From positions 1 to 30,200 of the forward strand of contig URCS01000024.1 of the NCBI GenBank assembly GCA_900546455.1: 30,200 nt of DNA. The letters are read 5' to 3'. The DNA is from an uncultured Collinsella sp. Lineage in GTDB: Bacteria > Actinomycetota > Coriobacteriia > Coriobacteriales > Coriobacteriaceae. Positions 15,370-22,962 of this stretch are shown in pieces. The stretch's first letter is position 1; each line of letters starts with the position of its first letter. The position numbers and the translations under genes were made by a program. The notes under the pieces were generated by a model. That model was not told the origin of the DNA and made no database searches. It worked only from the letters and a program-made list of their open reading frames with translations.

Positions 15370-16686
15370 TTACTCGGAAGCAGCCTTCTCGGTCTTCCAG
15401 CCATCGACGAAGGCGTTCTTGACGCCGTCCCACTTGCTGTTGTCGGCAGCATAGGCAATCAGAGCCTGCTTGAGGTTCTTCTTCCACTCCTCAGAGGGGA
15501 TGTAGACGAAGTCCCAAGCGACGGTCTTCTTGCCGTCCTTGGCCATGGCAACGGCCTGCTGCGAGAAGACGTTGGTGGTTTCCTTGGCGCTCTTGAACGG
15601 GGCGGTCAGACCCATCTTGTCAGCGATGATGCTGGTGGCGGTGTCAGAAGTGACGCACCAATACATGAAGTCCTCGGTGGCCTTCTGGGCATCCTCGGAA
15701 GCCTGGGAGCTGACGCACCAGTAGTTCTCGCCGCCGGAGCACAGGCCCTGGTTCTCCTCGCCGTCGACACCGATGTAGATGGGCATCATGCCGAGCTGGT
15801 CGTCGGTCATGCCGGCCTTGGTGAGGTCAGCGTAAGCCCAGGAGCCGTTCTGATAGAAGACGGCCTTGCCGGTTGCGAACTCGTTGGTGGCGTCGTCGCC
15901 AGTCTTGGAAGCAAGCTGCGAAGGATCGCAGGTGGAGTCGGTGATATACAGGTCGAAAATCTGCTTGAAGTTGTCGAGATACTCGCCCTTGATCTCGTCG
16001 TCCTCCTGGTTGTGCTCCTTCTCGAACTCGTAGTAGAGCGGGAGGTTGGCGAGGTGGGTGGTGTAGCGCCAGCTGGAGGAGTCATCCATGCCAGCAGAAG
16101 TGAAGGCGCCCTCAATGCCGAGCTCGTCCTTGCGGGCCTGGATGTCGTCGGCACAAGCCTTCAGCTTGTCGAAGGAGTTGATGTCCTCGGCCTTGTAGCC
16201 AGCCTTCTCGAGCAGCTGCTTGTTGTAGATGATGCCGTAGCTCTCCTGGACCCAGTCGATACCCAGATCCTTGCCATCGGACTGCAGAGCCAGGGAGTCG
16301 TCAATGAGCTCACCGCGGAGCTTGGTATCGGACAGGTCGGCGCAGTAATCCTTCCAGTTCTTAAGACCGGTGGGGCCGTTGACCTGGAACAGGGTCGGAG
16401 CGGAGCTCTTGGACATCTCGGACTTGAGCTTCTCCTCGTAAGTGTTGGAGGCGGCGGTCACGATCTTGACCTCGACGCCCTTCTCCTTCTTATAGGCCTT
16501 GGCGATCTCCTTCCACTCCTTGTCGACCTCGGGCTTGAATTGGAGGAAGTAGACCTCGGCAGCGTCACCAGAAGCAGAGGAGCCGGAGCCGGCAGAACCA
16601 CCGCAGCCCACGAGACCCAGACCAAGCACCGCAGCCGCGGAACCAGCAAAGCCCAGGAACTGCCTTCTGCTCATTTCGTTCTTCAT
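15370..16686 (-). CDS. Extracellular sugar-binding lipoprotein of ABC transporter (Tat-type)
   Basis: This 438-residue family 1 solute-binding protein (COG1653) captures the sugar for the MalF/MalG-like permeases. The N-terminus combines a twin-arginine motif (MSRRQFLGF) with a lipobox LVGC, Cys28 being the predicted lipidated residue, so it should be exported by Tat and anchored outside the membrane. The mature part starts with a Gly/Ser-rich linker, then VYFLQFKPEVDKEW. Typical segments are FQVNGPTGLKNW, GKAVFYQNGSWAYADL and SSQASEDAQKATEDFMYW. Start 16686 is chosen over ATG 16704 because AAGGGTGG lies six bases before it. It is first in the operon. The ligand is inferred only from context as an alpha-glucoside or maltodextrin. 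Confidence 0.94.
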   Translation of the reverse strand: MKNEMSRRQFLGFAGSAAAVLGLGLVGCGGSAGSGSSASGDAAEVYFLQFKPEVDKEWKEIAKAYKKEKGVEVKIVTAASNTYEEKLKSEMSKSSAPTLFQVNGPTGLKNWKDYCADLSDTKLRGELIDDSLALQSDGKDLGIDWVQESYGIIYNKQLLEKAGYKAEDINSFDKLKACADDIQARKDELGIEGAFTSAGMDDSSSWRYTTHLANLPLYYEFEKEHNQEDDEIKGEYLDNFKQIFDLYITDSTCDPSQLASKTGDDATNEFATGKAVFYQNGSWAYADLTKAGMTDDQLGMMPIYIGVDGEENQGLCSGGENYWCVSSQASEDAQKATEDFMYWCVTSDTATSIIADKMGLTAPFKSAKETTNVFSQQAVAMAKDGKKTVAWDFVYIPSEEWKKNLKQALIAYAADNSKWDGVKNAFVDGWKTEKAASE

Positions 16687-16869
16687 TACAATCCACCCTT
16701 TCACACCGTGGCGGCACCCTTTGCCGCCGCCTTCGGAGATTGGCTCGGGGACTTTGCCCCTTTTGCTGATTTGTACAATACGCTATTTGGCTAGTTGTTT
16801 GAACAAGTATTACTAGAGCGGTAGAAAAACATCGGTGAACGGTAATTTCAACTTGATACTTGACAAGTT

Positions 16870-16879
16870 TTGTATAAAC
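16870..16879 (+). promoter_or_regulatory. GntR-type operator upstream of the ABC operon
   Basis: TTGTATAAAC, within TTGTATAAACAA, matches the HutC-type core GTNTANAC. It lies 183 bases upstream of the binding-protein start. A weaker relative, TTGTTTGAACAA (16796-16807), lies closer. The 306-base gap 16687-16992 also holds a GGCGGC/GCCGCC leader hairpin and the gntR terminator. No convincing -35/-10 pair could be fixed. Confidence 0.5.
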
Positions 16880-16903
16880 AATTATTTGTTATCGAATATA
16901 GAG

Positions 16904-16950
16904 AAAACGCCCGGTCAAGCCGATGCATCGTCGGTTTGACCGGGCGTTTT
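16904..16950 (-). terminator. gntR terminator
   Basis: Bases 16904-16923 pair with 16931-16950 as a 20-bp stem with one wobble and a seven-base loop. The stem ends in AAAA/TTTT on either side, giving a U-run on the minus strand. It begins 42 bases after the gntR stop. Confidence 0.93.
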
Positions 16951-16992
16951 CGCTTTGAGGGCATGAGTCTCGTCAGGCTGCGAGCTAGCCGG

Positions 16993-17712
16993 CTATCGCT
17001 TGGAGTTGACGCGGTAGTGGAAAATCTCGGGGTGCGTACGGGCGTGCGTGACCTCGAACAAGATGCCGTCCGAGGTGTACGATTGGCTCTCCATAACGGC
17101 GACGCAGTTGTACTTACCAAGGTCCAAGTAGCTGCAGTCCTCATCGTTGGCGAGCTCGACACTCACCGTACGACGACTCGCCATCACTTTGACGCCGCGC
17201 TTGTGCTCCAGATAGTCGTAAATTGACCTTGCGGCGATCTCGGGTGTCAGGCCTTTGGCGATCGACTCCAGAAAATAGCCGTGGTCCACCTGGCGAGCGT
17301 TACCGTTAAGGCTACGGACGCGCACCACGCGAATCAACTTCTCGCCCACCTTAAAGCCCAGGCGACGAGAGAGTTGCTCGGTGCAGACCAGATGTTCAAA
17401 AGACTTAACGTCCGTCGATGCAACGGCATTGTTGCGCTTTGCAAACTCGCCAAACGACTCAACCTCTTCGAGTGCGCCCAACATGTCGGTTTCGCCCTTA
17501 AGCCAAATAACGCGCACGCCCTTGCCGTGTATGGGCTGCACAAACATCCCGTCGGCCAGCATGCTCAAAGCGCGGCGGACGGTATTGCGCGTGCAGCCAA
17601 ATTCCGCGGTCAGCTCGGCTTCGGTTGGCAGCATCTCCTGAAACGCATAGGTCCCGTTAATGATGCGCGAACGGATCTCGCGGTAGATTCCTTCGTAAAT
17701 CGCTTTTGGCAT
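16993..17712 (-). CDS. GntR-family (HutC/UTRA) transcriptional regulator
   Basis: This 239-residue repressor-type protein has an N-terminal winged helix (LPTEAELTAEFGCTRNTVRR, residues 29-48, then GKGVRV) and a C-terminal UTRA ligand domain (VVRVRSLNGNARQVDHGYF, SIYDYLEHKRGVKV, ELANDEDCSYLDL, VTHARTHPEIFHYRV). This layout is that of TreR, NagR and HutC, which usually bind a phosphorylated sugar or small metabolite. An AGAGGTGAA site precedes the ATG. It is transcribed divergently from the PTS-HAD gene and sits immediately upstream of the ABC operon, separated by its terminator. TTGTTTAAAC sites flank the shared promoter region, suggesting self-control and control of the PTS gene. TreR-like ligand choice is a guess. 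Confidence 0.94.
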   Translation of the reverse strand: MPKAIYEGIYREIRSRIINGTYAFQEMLPTEAELTAEFGCTRNTVRRALSMLADGMFVQPIHGKGVRVIWLKGETDMLGALEEVESFGEFAKRNNAVASTDVKSFEHLVCTEQLSRRLGFKVGEKLIRVVRVRSLNGNARQVDHGYFLESIAKGLTPEIAARSIYDYLEHKRGVKVMASRRTVSVELANDEDCSYLDLGKYNCVAVMESQSYTSDGILFEVTHARTHPEIFHYRVNSKR

Positions 17713-17764
17713 GACTTCACCTCTAATGAATATGTATGGCTAGGAACGATAGCATTTCTTAAAG

Positions 17765-17774
17765 TTGTTTAAAC
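17765..17774 (+). promoter_or_regulatory. GntR-type operator near the gntR start
   Basis: TTGTTTAAAC, 53 bases upstream of the gntR start codon, contains the palindromic core GTTTAAAC that fits GTNTANAC. Its position suits autoregulation. Confidence 0.6.
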
Positions 17775-17873
17775 CGATTATCGGCAAAGCGACAGTATTT
17801 AACCGTTGACGGCTTCTGTCATGCCCAAATCGGTTTCACTCAAAACTGCCGGCACGACAATCGTCCGGTCCTC

Positions 17874-17896
17874 TACAATGAATCCATTGTTTAAAC
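17874..17896 (+). promoter_or_regulatory. PTS-HAD promoter: -10 box and overlapping GntR operator
   Basis: TACAAT (17874-17879) is a good -10. TTGTTTAAAC (17887-17896) follows at the expected transcription start, an ideal place for repression. No clear -35 is seen about 17 bases upstream. The start codon lies 43 bases beyond the operator. Confidence 0.6.
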
Positions 17897-17939
17897 GTTT
17901 CACCACCCGCAACGCACCTCGATATTCGGGAGGCAGAAC

Positions 17940-20390
17940 ATGCTGCAAAAAATCCAACGCTTTGGCGGGGCAATGTTCGCGCCCGCCATGCTGTTTTCTA
18001 TATCAGGCCTCATGGTCGGCGTCTCCGCTCTCGCAACGACTGCGGACATCGTCGGCGATCTCGCCGTATACGGAACCCCTTGGTATGTTTTTTGGACCAT
18101 CATCCAGCGCGGCTCGTGGACGGTCTTTAAGCGCCTTCCGCTCCTTTTTGCTGTAGCGCTGCCCATCGGCCTTGCCCAAAAGCAACCGGCACGTTGCTGC
18201 CTCGAGGCACTCGTGGCCTATTTTGCCTATTGCTTCTTTTTGAGCGAAATCATTAAGCTGAGCGGAGACAATCTTGGACTTAAGTACCCGTCGTCTTTGA
18301 CCTCCGCTAGCGGCATCACCATCATCGACGGCATCAAGACGCTCGACACCGGCATTATCGGCCCGCTGGCGGTATCGGCAACCGTCGTCGCCATCCATGA
18401 CCGCTTCTACGATGCCAAGGTTCCCGATTGGCTCGGTACCTTCTCGGGCTCCTCACTGGTCTACCTCATCAGCTTTTTTGCCGTGTTTGCCCTTGCCGCT
18501 ATCTCGGCCGCCATCGTGCCCTACGTATACGATGTAACCGATACGCTGCGTCACGCGCTTGCAGGCGTCGGTCCCTTTGGCGTGGGCATCTTTGTCTTTT
18601 TAGAACGAGCACTCGAGCCCTTTGGCCTGCACCACCTGCTCTACATGCCGATCTACTACGACAACCTGGTCATTAACGACGGCATCTACGCCACGTGGAG
18701 CAGCTTGCTCCCCATCCTCTCCCATAGCACGCGCCCCCTTAATGAGCTTGCGCCGTGGGCCGGTTTTACCGCCACCGGCTGGGTCAAGCTCTTTGGCCTT
18801 CCTGCCATCGCAGCTGCGTTCTACTCCACCGCAAAACCCGAGCGCCGCGCCGGCCTTAAGGTCATCCTTTTGCCCGCCATCGTCGCCTCGGTGGTTTGCG
18901 GCGTTACCGAGCCACTCGAATTTCTCTTTATGTTCACCCACCCCGGGCTCTTTTTGCTCTACGCCGTCTTATCGTCTTGCCTTGCCACAACCATGAATCT
19001 CTTTGGCATCGTCGGCATCTTCTCGGGCGGCCTGATGGAGATGGCAGCCTTCAACTTTATTCCGCTCATGCGCACGCATGCCGGTGCCTATCTTTTGGCG
19101 CTCGGCATCGGCCTTGCCTTTAGCCTCATCTTTTTTGTTAGTTTTCGAGCACTCATCTTGGTCTATGACCTTAAGACTCCGGGCCGCGAGGATCATGTCG
19201 CCAATCGCGCGGCAATCGATTGTTTAACGGGAAGCGACTTTGCCAAAGAGCAATCTCCCAATGACGAGGTCAATAGTCGATCCGATCAAGATCACGTCCT
19301 CGCTGAGCGGGTAATTCAGCTTTTAGGTGGCGTTGGCAATATCGTGGGCGCAACCAACTGCGCCACGCGCCTGCGCGTCGAGGTCGCAGACCCTTCCATC
19401 GTTGCAGATAACGCGTCGTTTGTCGCGGTGGGCGCCAAGGGCCTCATCATTACGGGCAAGACCGCCCAGGTGATTATCGGCATCTCCGTTCCCCGCGTTA
19501 AAGAGCATTTTGACCAGATCATGGGCCTCGAGCCGGAATTTGTGCCCGCCACCTCGGCCTCCCCTGCCGCCAGCGCAGCCCATAAGCGCGGCGATATTTG
19601 CTTCTTCGATATCGACGGAACGCTCGCCTGGCAAGACCCCAGGCTCGCCCAAGACCTTCCCGAAGACGAGCGGGACCTCTCCCCCTATCCCAACGAGGCG
19701 GTTTCGCAGGCAATCCGCGAGTTTGTCGCCAACGGCAACATGGCCTTTATCTGCACGGGACGCACCCTGAGCTGCATCCACCCCAAACTTCTTGAGCTGC
19801 CTTGGACCGGCATCGTCTGTCTTGCGGGCGGTTACGCCGAGATCAACGGACACGCAATTCGCGATCTGTCGATGACGCCCAGTATGCTGCAGCGTCTTGC
19901 CCCCTACCTTGAGCAATCGGGCGAGGTCATCCGCTTTGAGGGCCTCAACGGCGTCGTGCGCATGAGTGCCGATGCGCCCGATGCTCCCGGATACGCGCGC
20001 ACCCTGGGCGACGCAGTCACGCAGCTGCAACATTACAGTGTCTACAAGATCTTGATGTCTACATCACTCGCCAACCACATCGCTCAAGATAAGGCACTTG
20101 AGCCGCTGCTGTGCTTTAACGAGCTCGAACTCGAGGTAACCGAAATCTCGCCCCGCGAATGCACGAAGCGCGGGGGCATCCAGTCTGTACTCGACGCCCT
20201 CGATCCCCACCACGGAACCGTATACGGCATCGGCGACGCCAGCAATGACGTCTCGCTGATGAACGCCGTCGATGTCGGTATCGCCATGGGCAATGCGCCG
20301 GACTATCTAAAGGATAAGGCCGATTACGTGACCGACACCGTCGATCACGACGGTGTCGTTGCGGCGCTCGAGCATTTTGGGCTGATTTAG
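17940..20390 (+). CDS. PTS alpha-glucoside-type EIICB fused to a HAD (Cof-type) phosphatase
   Basis: This 816-residue three-part protein begins with an EIIC membrane domain (about 1-430) that starts MLQKIQRFGGAMF and contains GIKTLDTGIIG, LERALEPFGLHHLLY and GVTEPLEFLFMF. The pattern is that of alpha-glucoside EIICB proteins of the AglA/MalX type. An EIIB domain (about 440-530) follows, with phosphorylated Cys474 in NCATRLR. From about 553 comes a HAD hydrolase: motif I DIDGT with Asp557/Asp559, ICTGRT as motif II, and GIGDASNDVSLM as motif IV. The transporter would import and phosphorylate an alpha-glucoside; the HAD part could dephosphorylate the product or another sugar phosphate. No EIIA domain and no neighbouring GH4 or GH13 phospho-glucosidase are seen, so EIIA must come from elsewhere. 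GGGAGG lies six bases before the ATG. Transcription is divergent from gntR. Confidence 0.93.
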   Translation: MLQKIQRFGGAMFAPAMLFSISGLMVGVSALATTADIVGDLAVYGTPWYVFWTIIQRGSWTVFKRLPLLFAVALPIGLAQKQPARCCLEALVAYFAYCFFLSEIIKLSGDNLGLKYPSSLTSASGITIIDGIKTLDTGIIGPLAVSATVVAIHDRFYDAKVPDWLGTFSGSSLVYLISFFAVFALAAISAAIVPYVYDVTDTLRHALAGVGPFGVGIFVFLERALEPFGLHHLLYMPIYYDNLVINDGIYATWSSLLPILSHSTRPLNELAPWAGFTATGWVKLFGLPAIAAAFYSTAKPERRAGLKVILLPAIVASVVCGVTEPLEFLFMFTHPGLFLLYAVLSSCLATTMNLFGIVGIFSGGLMEMAAFNFIPLMRTHAGAYLLALGIGLAFSLIFFVSFRALILVYDLKTPGREDHVANRAAIDCLTGSDFAKEQSPNDEVNSRSDQDHVLAERVIQLLGGVGNIVGATNCATRLRVEVADPSIVADNASFVAVGAKGLIITGKTAQVIIGISVPRVKEHFDQIMGLEPEFVPATSASPAASAAHKRGDICFFDIDGTLAWQDPRLAQDLPEDERDLSPYPNEAVSQAIREFVANGNMAFICTGRTLSCIHPKLLELPWTGIVCLAGGYAEINGHAIRDLSMTPSMLQRLAPYLEQSGEVIRFEGLNGVVRMSADAPDAPGYARTLGDAVTQLQHYSVYKILMSTSLANHIAQDKALEPLLCFNELELEVTEISPRECTKRGGIQSVLDALDPHHGTVYGIGDASNDVSLMNAVDVGIAMGNAPDYLKDKADYVTDTVDHDGVVAALEHFGLI

Positions 20391-20459
20391 GCGCGCTCCA
20401 TCAAACGCACGCCCGTGGTCCCAAATCGCCAAAACTGCCGCGCCAAACGCCCTAATGTG

Positions 20460-20482
20460 GCAATATGTTGTCTGCATATTGC
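20460..20482. promoter_or_regulatory. Inverted repeat upstream of the polyprenyl synthase
   Basis: GCAATATG (20460-20467) and CATATTGC (20475-20482) form a perfect 8-bp inverted repeat with a seven-base spacer, ending 21 bases before the chosen start. It may be an operator or leader hairpin. Its presence argues against starting the gene at the ATG within it (20465). Confidence 0.4.
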
Positions 20483-20503
20483 ATCAACGCAACCTCAGAA
20501 AGA

Positions 20504-21529
20504 ATGCGAGAACCCGTGTCCAGTCCGTTTACCAGCTTTTTAGCCCAGCACTTTGACCAGATTAACGACTATCTGGCCACGTTCTTTGACGGACAGGCGA
20601 CCTCTGCCGATATCGAGCGCTACCTGTATGCGCCGCTCTCGGCTTTTACGGCCAACGCCGGCAAGCGCCACCGCCCGCTTATCTGTATGCTCGCCGCAAC
20701 CGCAGTGGGCGGTAGCTTTGAGAGCGCCCGCAGCGCCGCGGCAGCCATCGAGCATTTCCAGTCGGGCGCGCTGATCCACGACGACATCGCCGACAACGGA
20801 CAGCTTCGTCGAGGCAAGCCCTGCATGCACCTTACCGAGGGCACGGGCCTTGCCATCAATTGCGGCGACCTGGCGCTCACCATGGTCACCAAGACGGTTC
20901 TCGACGACCCCACGCTGGAGTCCGACGTGAAGCTGCGCGTGCTCCACGAGCTTACCGAGATGATCGTCCGCACCATCGAGGGTCAAGCGCTCGACCTGGG
21001 TTGGGTCCGTGACGGGCGCTTTGATATCTCGGTTGATGACTACCTGGACATGGCGACGCACAAGACCGCGTTTTACAGCGGAGCCACGCCGCTTGCCGCC
21101 GGAGCCATTATCGGCGGCGGCAGCGATGAGCAAATCGAAGCGCTGCGCGCCTTTGGCCTACACACGGGCCTTGCCTTTCAGATTCAGGACGACCTGCTCA
21201 ACCTTGTCGGCACTAAGGAAGCCGCCAACAAGGACTTCCGCACCGACATCACCGAGGGCAAGCGCACGCTTGTCGCCGTACACGCCCTCTCTGATGAGCG
21301 CCACCACGACGAGGTCGAGGCGATTCTTTCCTCGGGCACCGATGATCCCGCGCAGCTCGCACGCGCTGTGGAGATCTTCCAGGAGACCGGCTCCATCGAT
21401 TACGCCCACACTTACGCGCTCGACCTGACCGCTAAGGCCAAAGCGGCCATCGAGAACGTTGAGCTTGATCCGCACGCACGCGAGCTGTTCCTCTCCATGG
21501 CAGATTTCTTTGTGGAGCGCCTTAACTAA
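20504..21529 (+). CDS. Polyprenyl diphosphate synthase (trans-isoprenyl family)
   Basis: This enzyme condenses isopentenyl diphosphate with allylic diphosphates to make isoprenoid chains, for quinones or other lipids. In the 341-residue form, the first aspartate-rich motif is DDIAD (93-97) followed by NGQLRRGKP. The second is QDDLLN, with Asp229/Asp230 and Asn in place of the final Asp. EGKRTL follows. Small residues upstream of the first motif (GALIH) suggest a product longer than farnesyl, but chain length cannot be fixed. The start is uncertain: ATG 20504 has only a weak AGAAAG, GTG 20516 (MSSPFTSFLAQ) is possible, and ATG 20465 lies within an inverted repeat. It follows the PTS-HAD gene by 113 bases with no terminator seen. 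Confidence 0.9.
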   Translation: MREPVSSPFTSFLAQHFDQINDYLATFFDGQATSADIERYLYAPLSAFTANAGKRHRPLICMLAATAVGGSFESARSAAAAIEHFQSGALIHDDIADNGQLRRGKPCMHLTEGTGLAINCGDLALTMVTKTVLDDPTLESDVKLRVLHELTEMIVRTIEGQALDLGWVRDGRFDISVDDYLDMATHKTAFYSGATPLAAGAIIGGGSDEQIEALRAFGLHTGLAFQIQDDLLNLVGTKEAANKDFRTDITEGKRTLVAVHALSDERHHDEVEAILSSGTDDPAQLARAVEIFQETGSIDYAHTYALDLTAKAKAAIENVELDPHARELFLSMADFFVERLN

Positions 21530-21667
21530 CGGGGGTTATAAAACCTGTCAGCAGCGTATTTAGGCACAACTTGCTACACTGTTGAGTGCATGTTTATGCA
21601 TCCCTTTGCGTTGTCTATCCGACAGACGCTCAAATAGTACGAATGGTACGCCGAAAGGGGTTCGTTC

Positions 21668-22573
21668 ATGGAACCTATTACAACGGGCATGCAAGGAGCA
21701 GCCGTCGAGGACGCGCAGTCTCGTCTCCTGCAGCTCGGCTACACGATTGATGCCGCCGAAGTCACCGACAAGTACTTTGGAGCCACCACTGAGCAGGCCG
21801 TCAGCACCTTCAGGCTCGACAGCGGCCTTGCTGCCGGTCATGCCGTCGATATCCCCTGTTGGAGCGCCCTTGTAGACGCTTCGTATAAGCTGGGCGACCG
21901 CACCCTCTATCTGCGCATGCCCAATTTCCATGGCGCCGATGTGCAGGCCCTGCAGCGCGCTCTCAACGTTTTGGGCTTTGCCTGTGGCGAAGACGACGGC
22001 TACTTTGGTCCGCATACCGAGGCCGCCCTGCAGCAGTTCCAGGAAAATGTCGGCCTGTTTGCCGACGGCATGGCCTTCCAGGACACCTACGCCTACATCA
22101 ACCGCCTGCACCATGTGTGGGAGGGCAAGCCCTCGGTCACCGAAGCCGAGTCCCGCATCGGTTTTGCTCGCGCCGCCAACGTGCTCGAGCGCTTCCAGAT
22201 TGCCGTTATCGGCGAGGACCCCATCGCGCGCAGTGTTGCGTCGCGCATGTGGAATATCGCCACGGCAACGACCGACAACAGCGGCATGATGCTCTGCGAC
22301 TCCGAGGTCCCAACCGACGTTGACCTGGTGCTCGAAATCGCAAGCGACGAGCTGCCCGCCGACGCCGCACCGCGCGCCACGATTGCCCTCGCCGAGTGCC
22401 ACAACCTGGCCCAGCGCATCCGCACCGCCAATGTCGCCGCGCAGCAGAAGCCGGCTCGCATTCGCATTGAGCTCACGGGCATGACGCGCTACAACGGCAC
22501 CTTCACGGCCAGCGACGCGCAGACACTCGCCGTACGCCTGCTCGATGGCGTTTGCGATGCCCTTGCAGATTAG
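21668..22573 (+). CDS. CwlM-like protein: two peptidoglycan-binding modules and a degenerate amidase domain
   Basis: This 301-residue protein has no signal peptide. Two PG_binding_1 modules are visible: residues about 5-75 (GAAVEDAQSRLLQLGY ... ALVDASYKLGDRTLY) and 80-150 (GADVQALQRALNVLGF ... YFGPHTEAALQQFQ). The linker DASYKLGDRTLY closely resembles that of mycobacterial CwlM, a cytoplasmic, catalytically dead amidase homologue that activates MurA. The last 140 residues (IAVIGEDPIARSV, VDLVLEIASDEL, MTRYNGTFTASDAQ) look like a shortened Amidase_3 fold lacking its zinc-binding histidine and glutamate motifs. A regulatory role in precursor synthesis is therefore more likely than hydrolysis; this is inference. 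AAAGGGG lies eight bases before the ATG. tRNA-Gln follows 38 bases downstream. Confidence 0.8.
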   Translation: MEPITTGMQGAAVEDAQSRLLQLGYTIDAAEVTDKYFGATTEQAVSTFRLDSGLAAGHAVDIPCWSALVDASYKLGDRTLYLRMPNFHGADVQALQRALNVLGFACGEDDGYFGPHTEAALQQFQENVGLFADGMAFQDTYAYINRLHHVWEGKPSVTEAESRIGFARAANVLERFQIAVIGEDPIARSVASRMWNIATATTDNSGMMLCDSEVPTDVDLVLEIASDELPADAAPRATIALAECHNLAQRIRTANVAAQQKPARIRIELTGMTRYNGTFTASDAQTLAVRLLDGVCDALAD

Positions 22574-22611
22574 GTAAACTAAACGAGTTGCTTTTGGGCA
22601 ACGCCACACAT

Positions 22612-22683
22612 TGGGACGTAGTTCAACGGTAGAACTCCGGTTTTTGGTGCCGGCTGTTGGGGGTTCGAATCCCTCCGTCCCAG
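22612..22683 (+). tRNA. tRNA-Gln (anticodon TTG)
   Basis: All arms fold: acceptor TGGGACG/CGTCCCA, D stem GTTC/GAAC, anticodon stem CCGGT/GCCGG with loop TTTTGGT (anticodon TTG), a five-base variable loop, and T stem GGGGG/CCCTC around TTCGAAT. The discriminator is G, normal for glutamine. The next bases are CCCTT, so CCA is not encoded and must be added. Confidence 0.97.
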
Positions 22684-22696
22684 CCCTTAAGAACAC

Positions 22697-22733
22697 AGCG
22701 CTCCAGGCCCTTATGAACCTGGAGCGCTTTCTT
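22697..22733 (+). terminator. tRNA-Gln terminator
   Basis: AGCGCTCCAGG (22697-22707) pairs perfectly with CCTGGAGCGCT (22718-22728), loop ten bases, then TTTCTT. A decayed relative occurs at 22963-22998. Confidence 0.93.
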
Positions 22734-22742
22734 GTGGGCAAG

Positions 22743-22874
22743 CGGAGGAATTCGAACCCGCAAGGGTGCGGAGCTGAGGAAACGCGAAGCGTTTTCCAGC
22801 GCAGCACGCAAGGAGCGAAGCGACGCAGCGGGGCGCGGCCGCCGAAAAGGCGGACGCGGAATCCCTCCGTCCCA
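22743..22874. repeat. Hairpin-rich block with tRNA-3'-end-like terminal inverted repeats
   Basis: The ends CGGAGGAATTC (22743-22753) and GAATCCCTCCG (22859-22869) are inverted repeats with one mismatch. The right end continues as GAATCCCTCCGTCCCA (22859-22874), identical over 16 bp to the tRNA-Gln 3' end at 22667-22682. Inside are a nested stem at 22766-22807 (GTGC/GCAC, GCTG/CAGC, CGC/GCG) and GCCGCC-GAAAA-GGCGG near 22840. It may be a small non-autonomous element or a tRNA-derived relic. No coding capacity is supported. Confidence 0.65.
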
Positions 22875-22876
22875 CA

Positions 22877-22936
22877 GCCGGCACTTGGGGACGTTCCTAA
22901 AGTGCCGGCACTAAAGGAACGTCTCCAAGTGCCGGC
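22877..22936. repeat. 60-bp triple palindrome built on GTGCCGGC
   Basis: Arms 22877-22898 and 22915-22936 (22 bp, one mismatch; GCCGGCACTTGGGGACGTTC and its complement) flank the perfect palindrome AGTGCCGGCACT (22901-22912). GCCGGCAC or its complement therefore occurs at both ends and twice at the centre. The form is that of a REP-like or hairpin-end element. Confidence 0.8.
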
Positions 22937-22962
22937 CTCCCAAAAATCTACCTTTAAAAGAC

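Noticed and set aside
17806..17811. TTGACG as the -35 of the PTS gene
   Set aside because: No acceptable -10 lies 16-18 bases downstream; the good TACAAT box is 62 bases away.
22743..22874. A second tRNA or tmRNA gene
   Set aside because: Only T-loop-like and acceptor-like ends are present. No D arm or anticodon arm can be formed, and the interior is a series of simple hairpins.
22877..22936. Intrinsic terminator for tRNA-Gln or tsaD
   Set aside because: The palindrome lacks a U-tract on either strand, and tRNA-Gln already has a complete terminator at 22697-22733.
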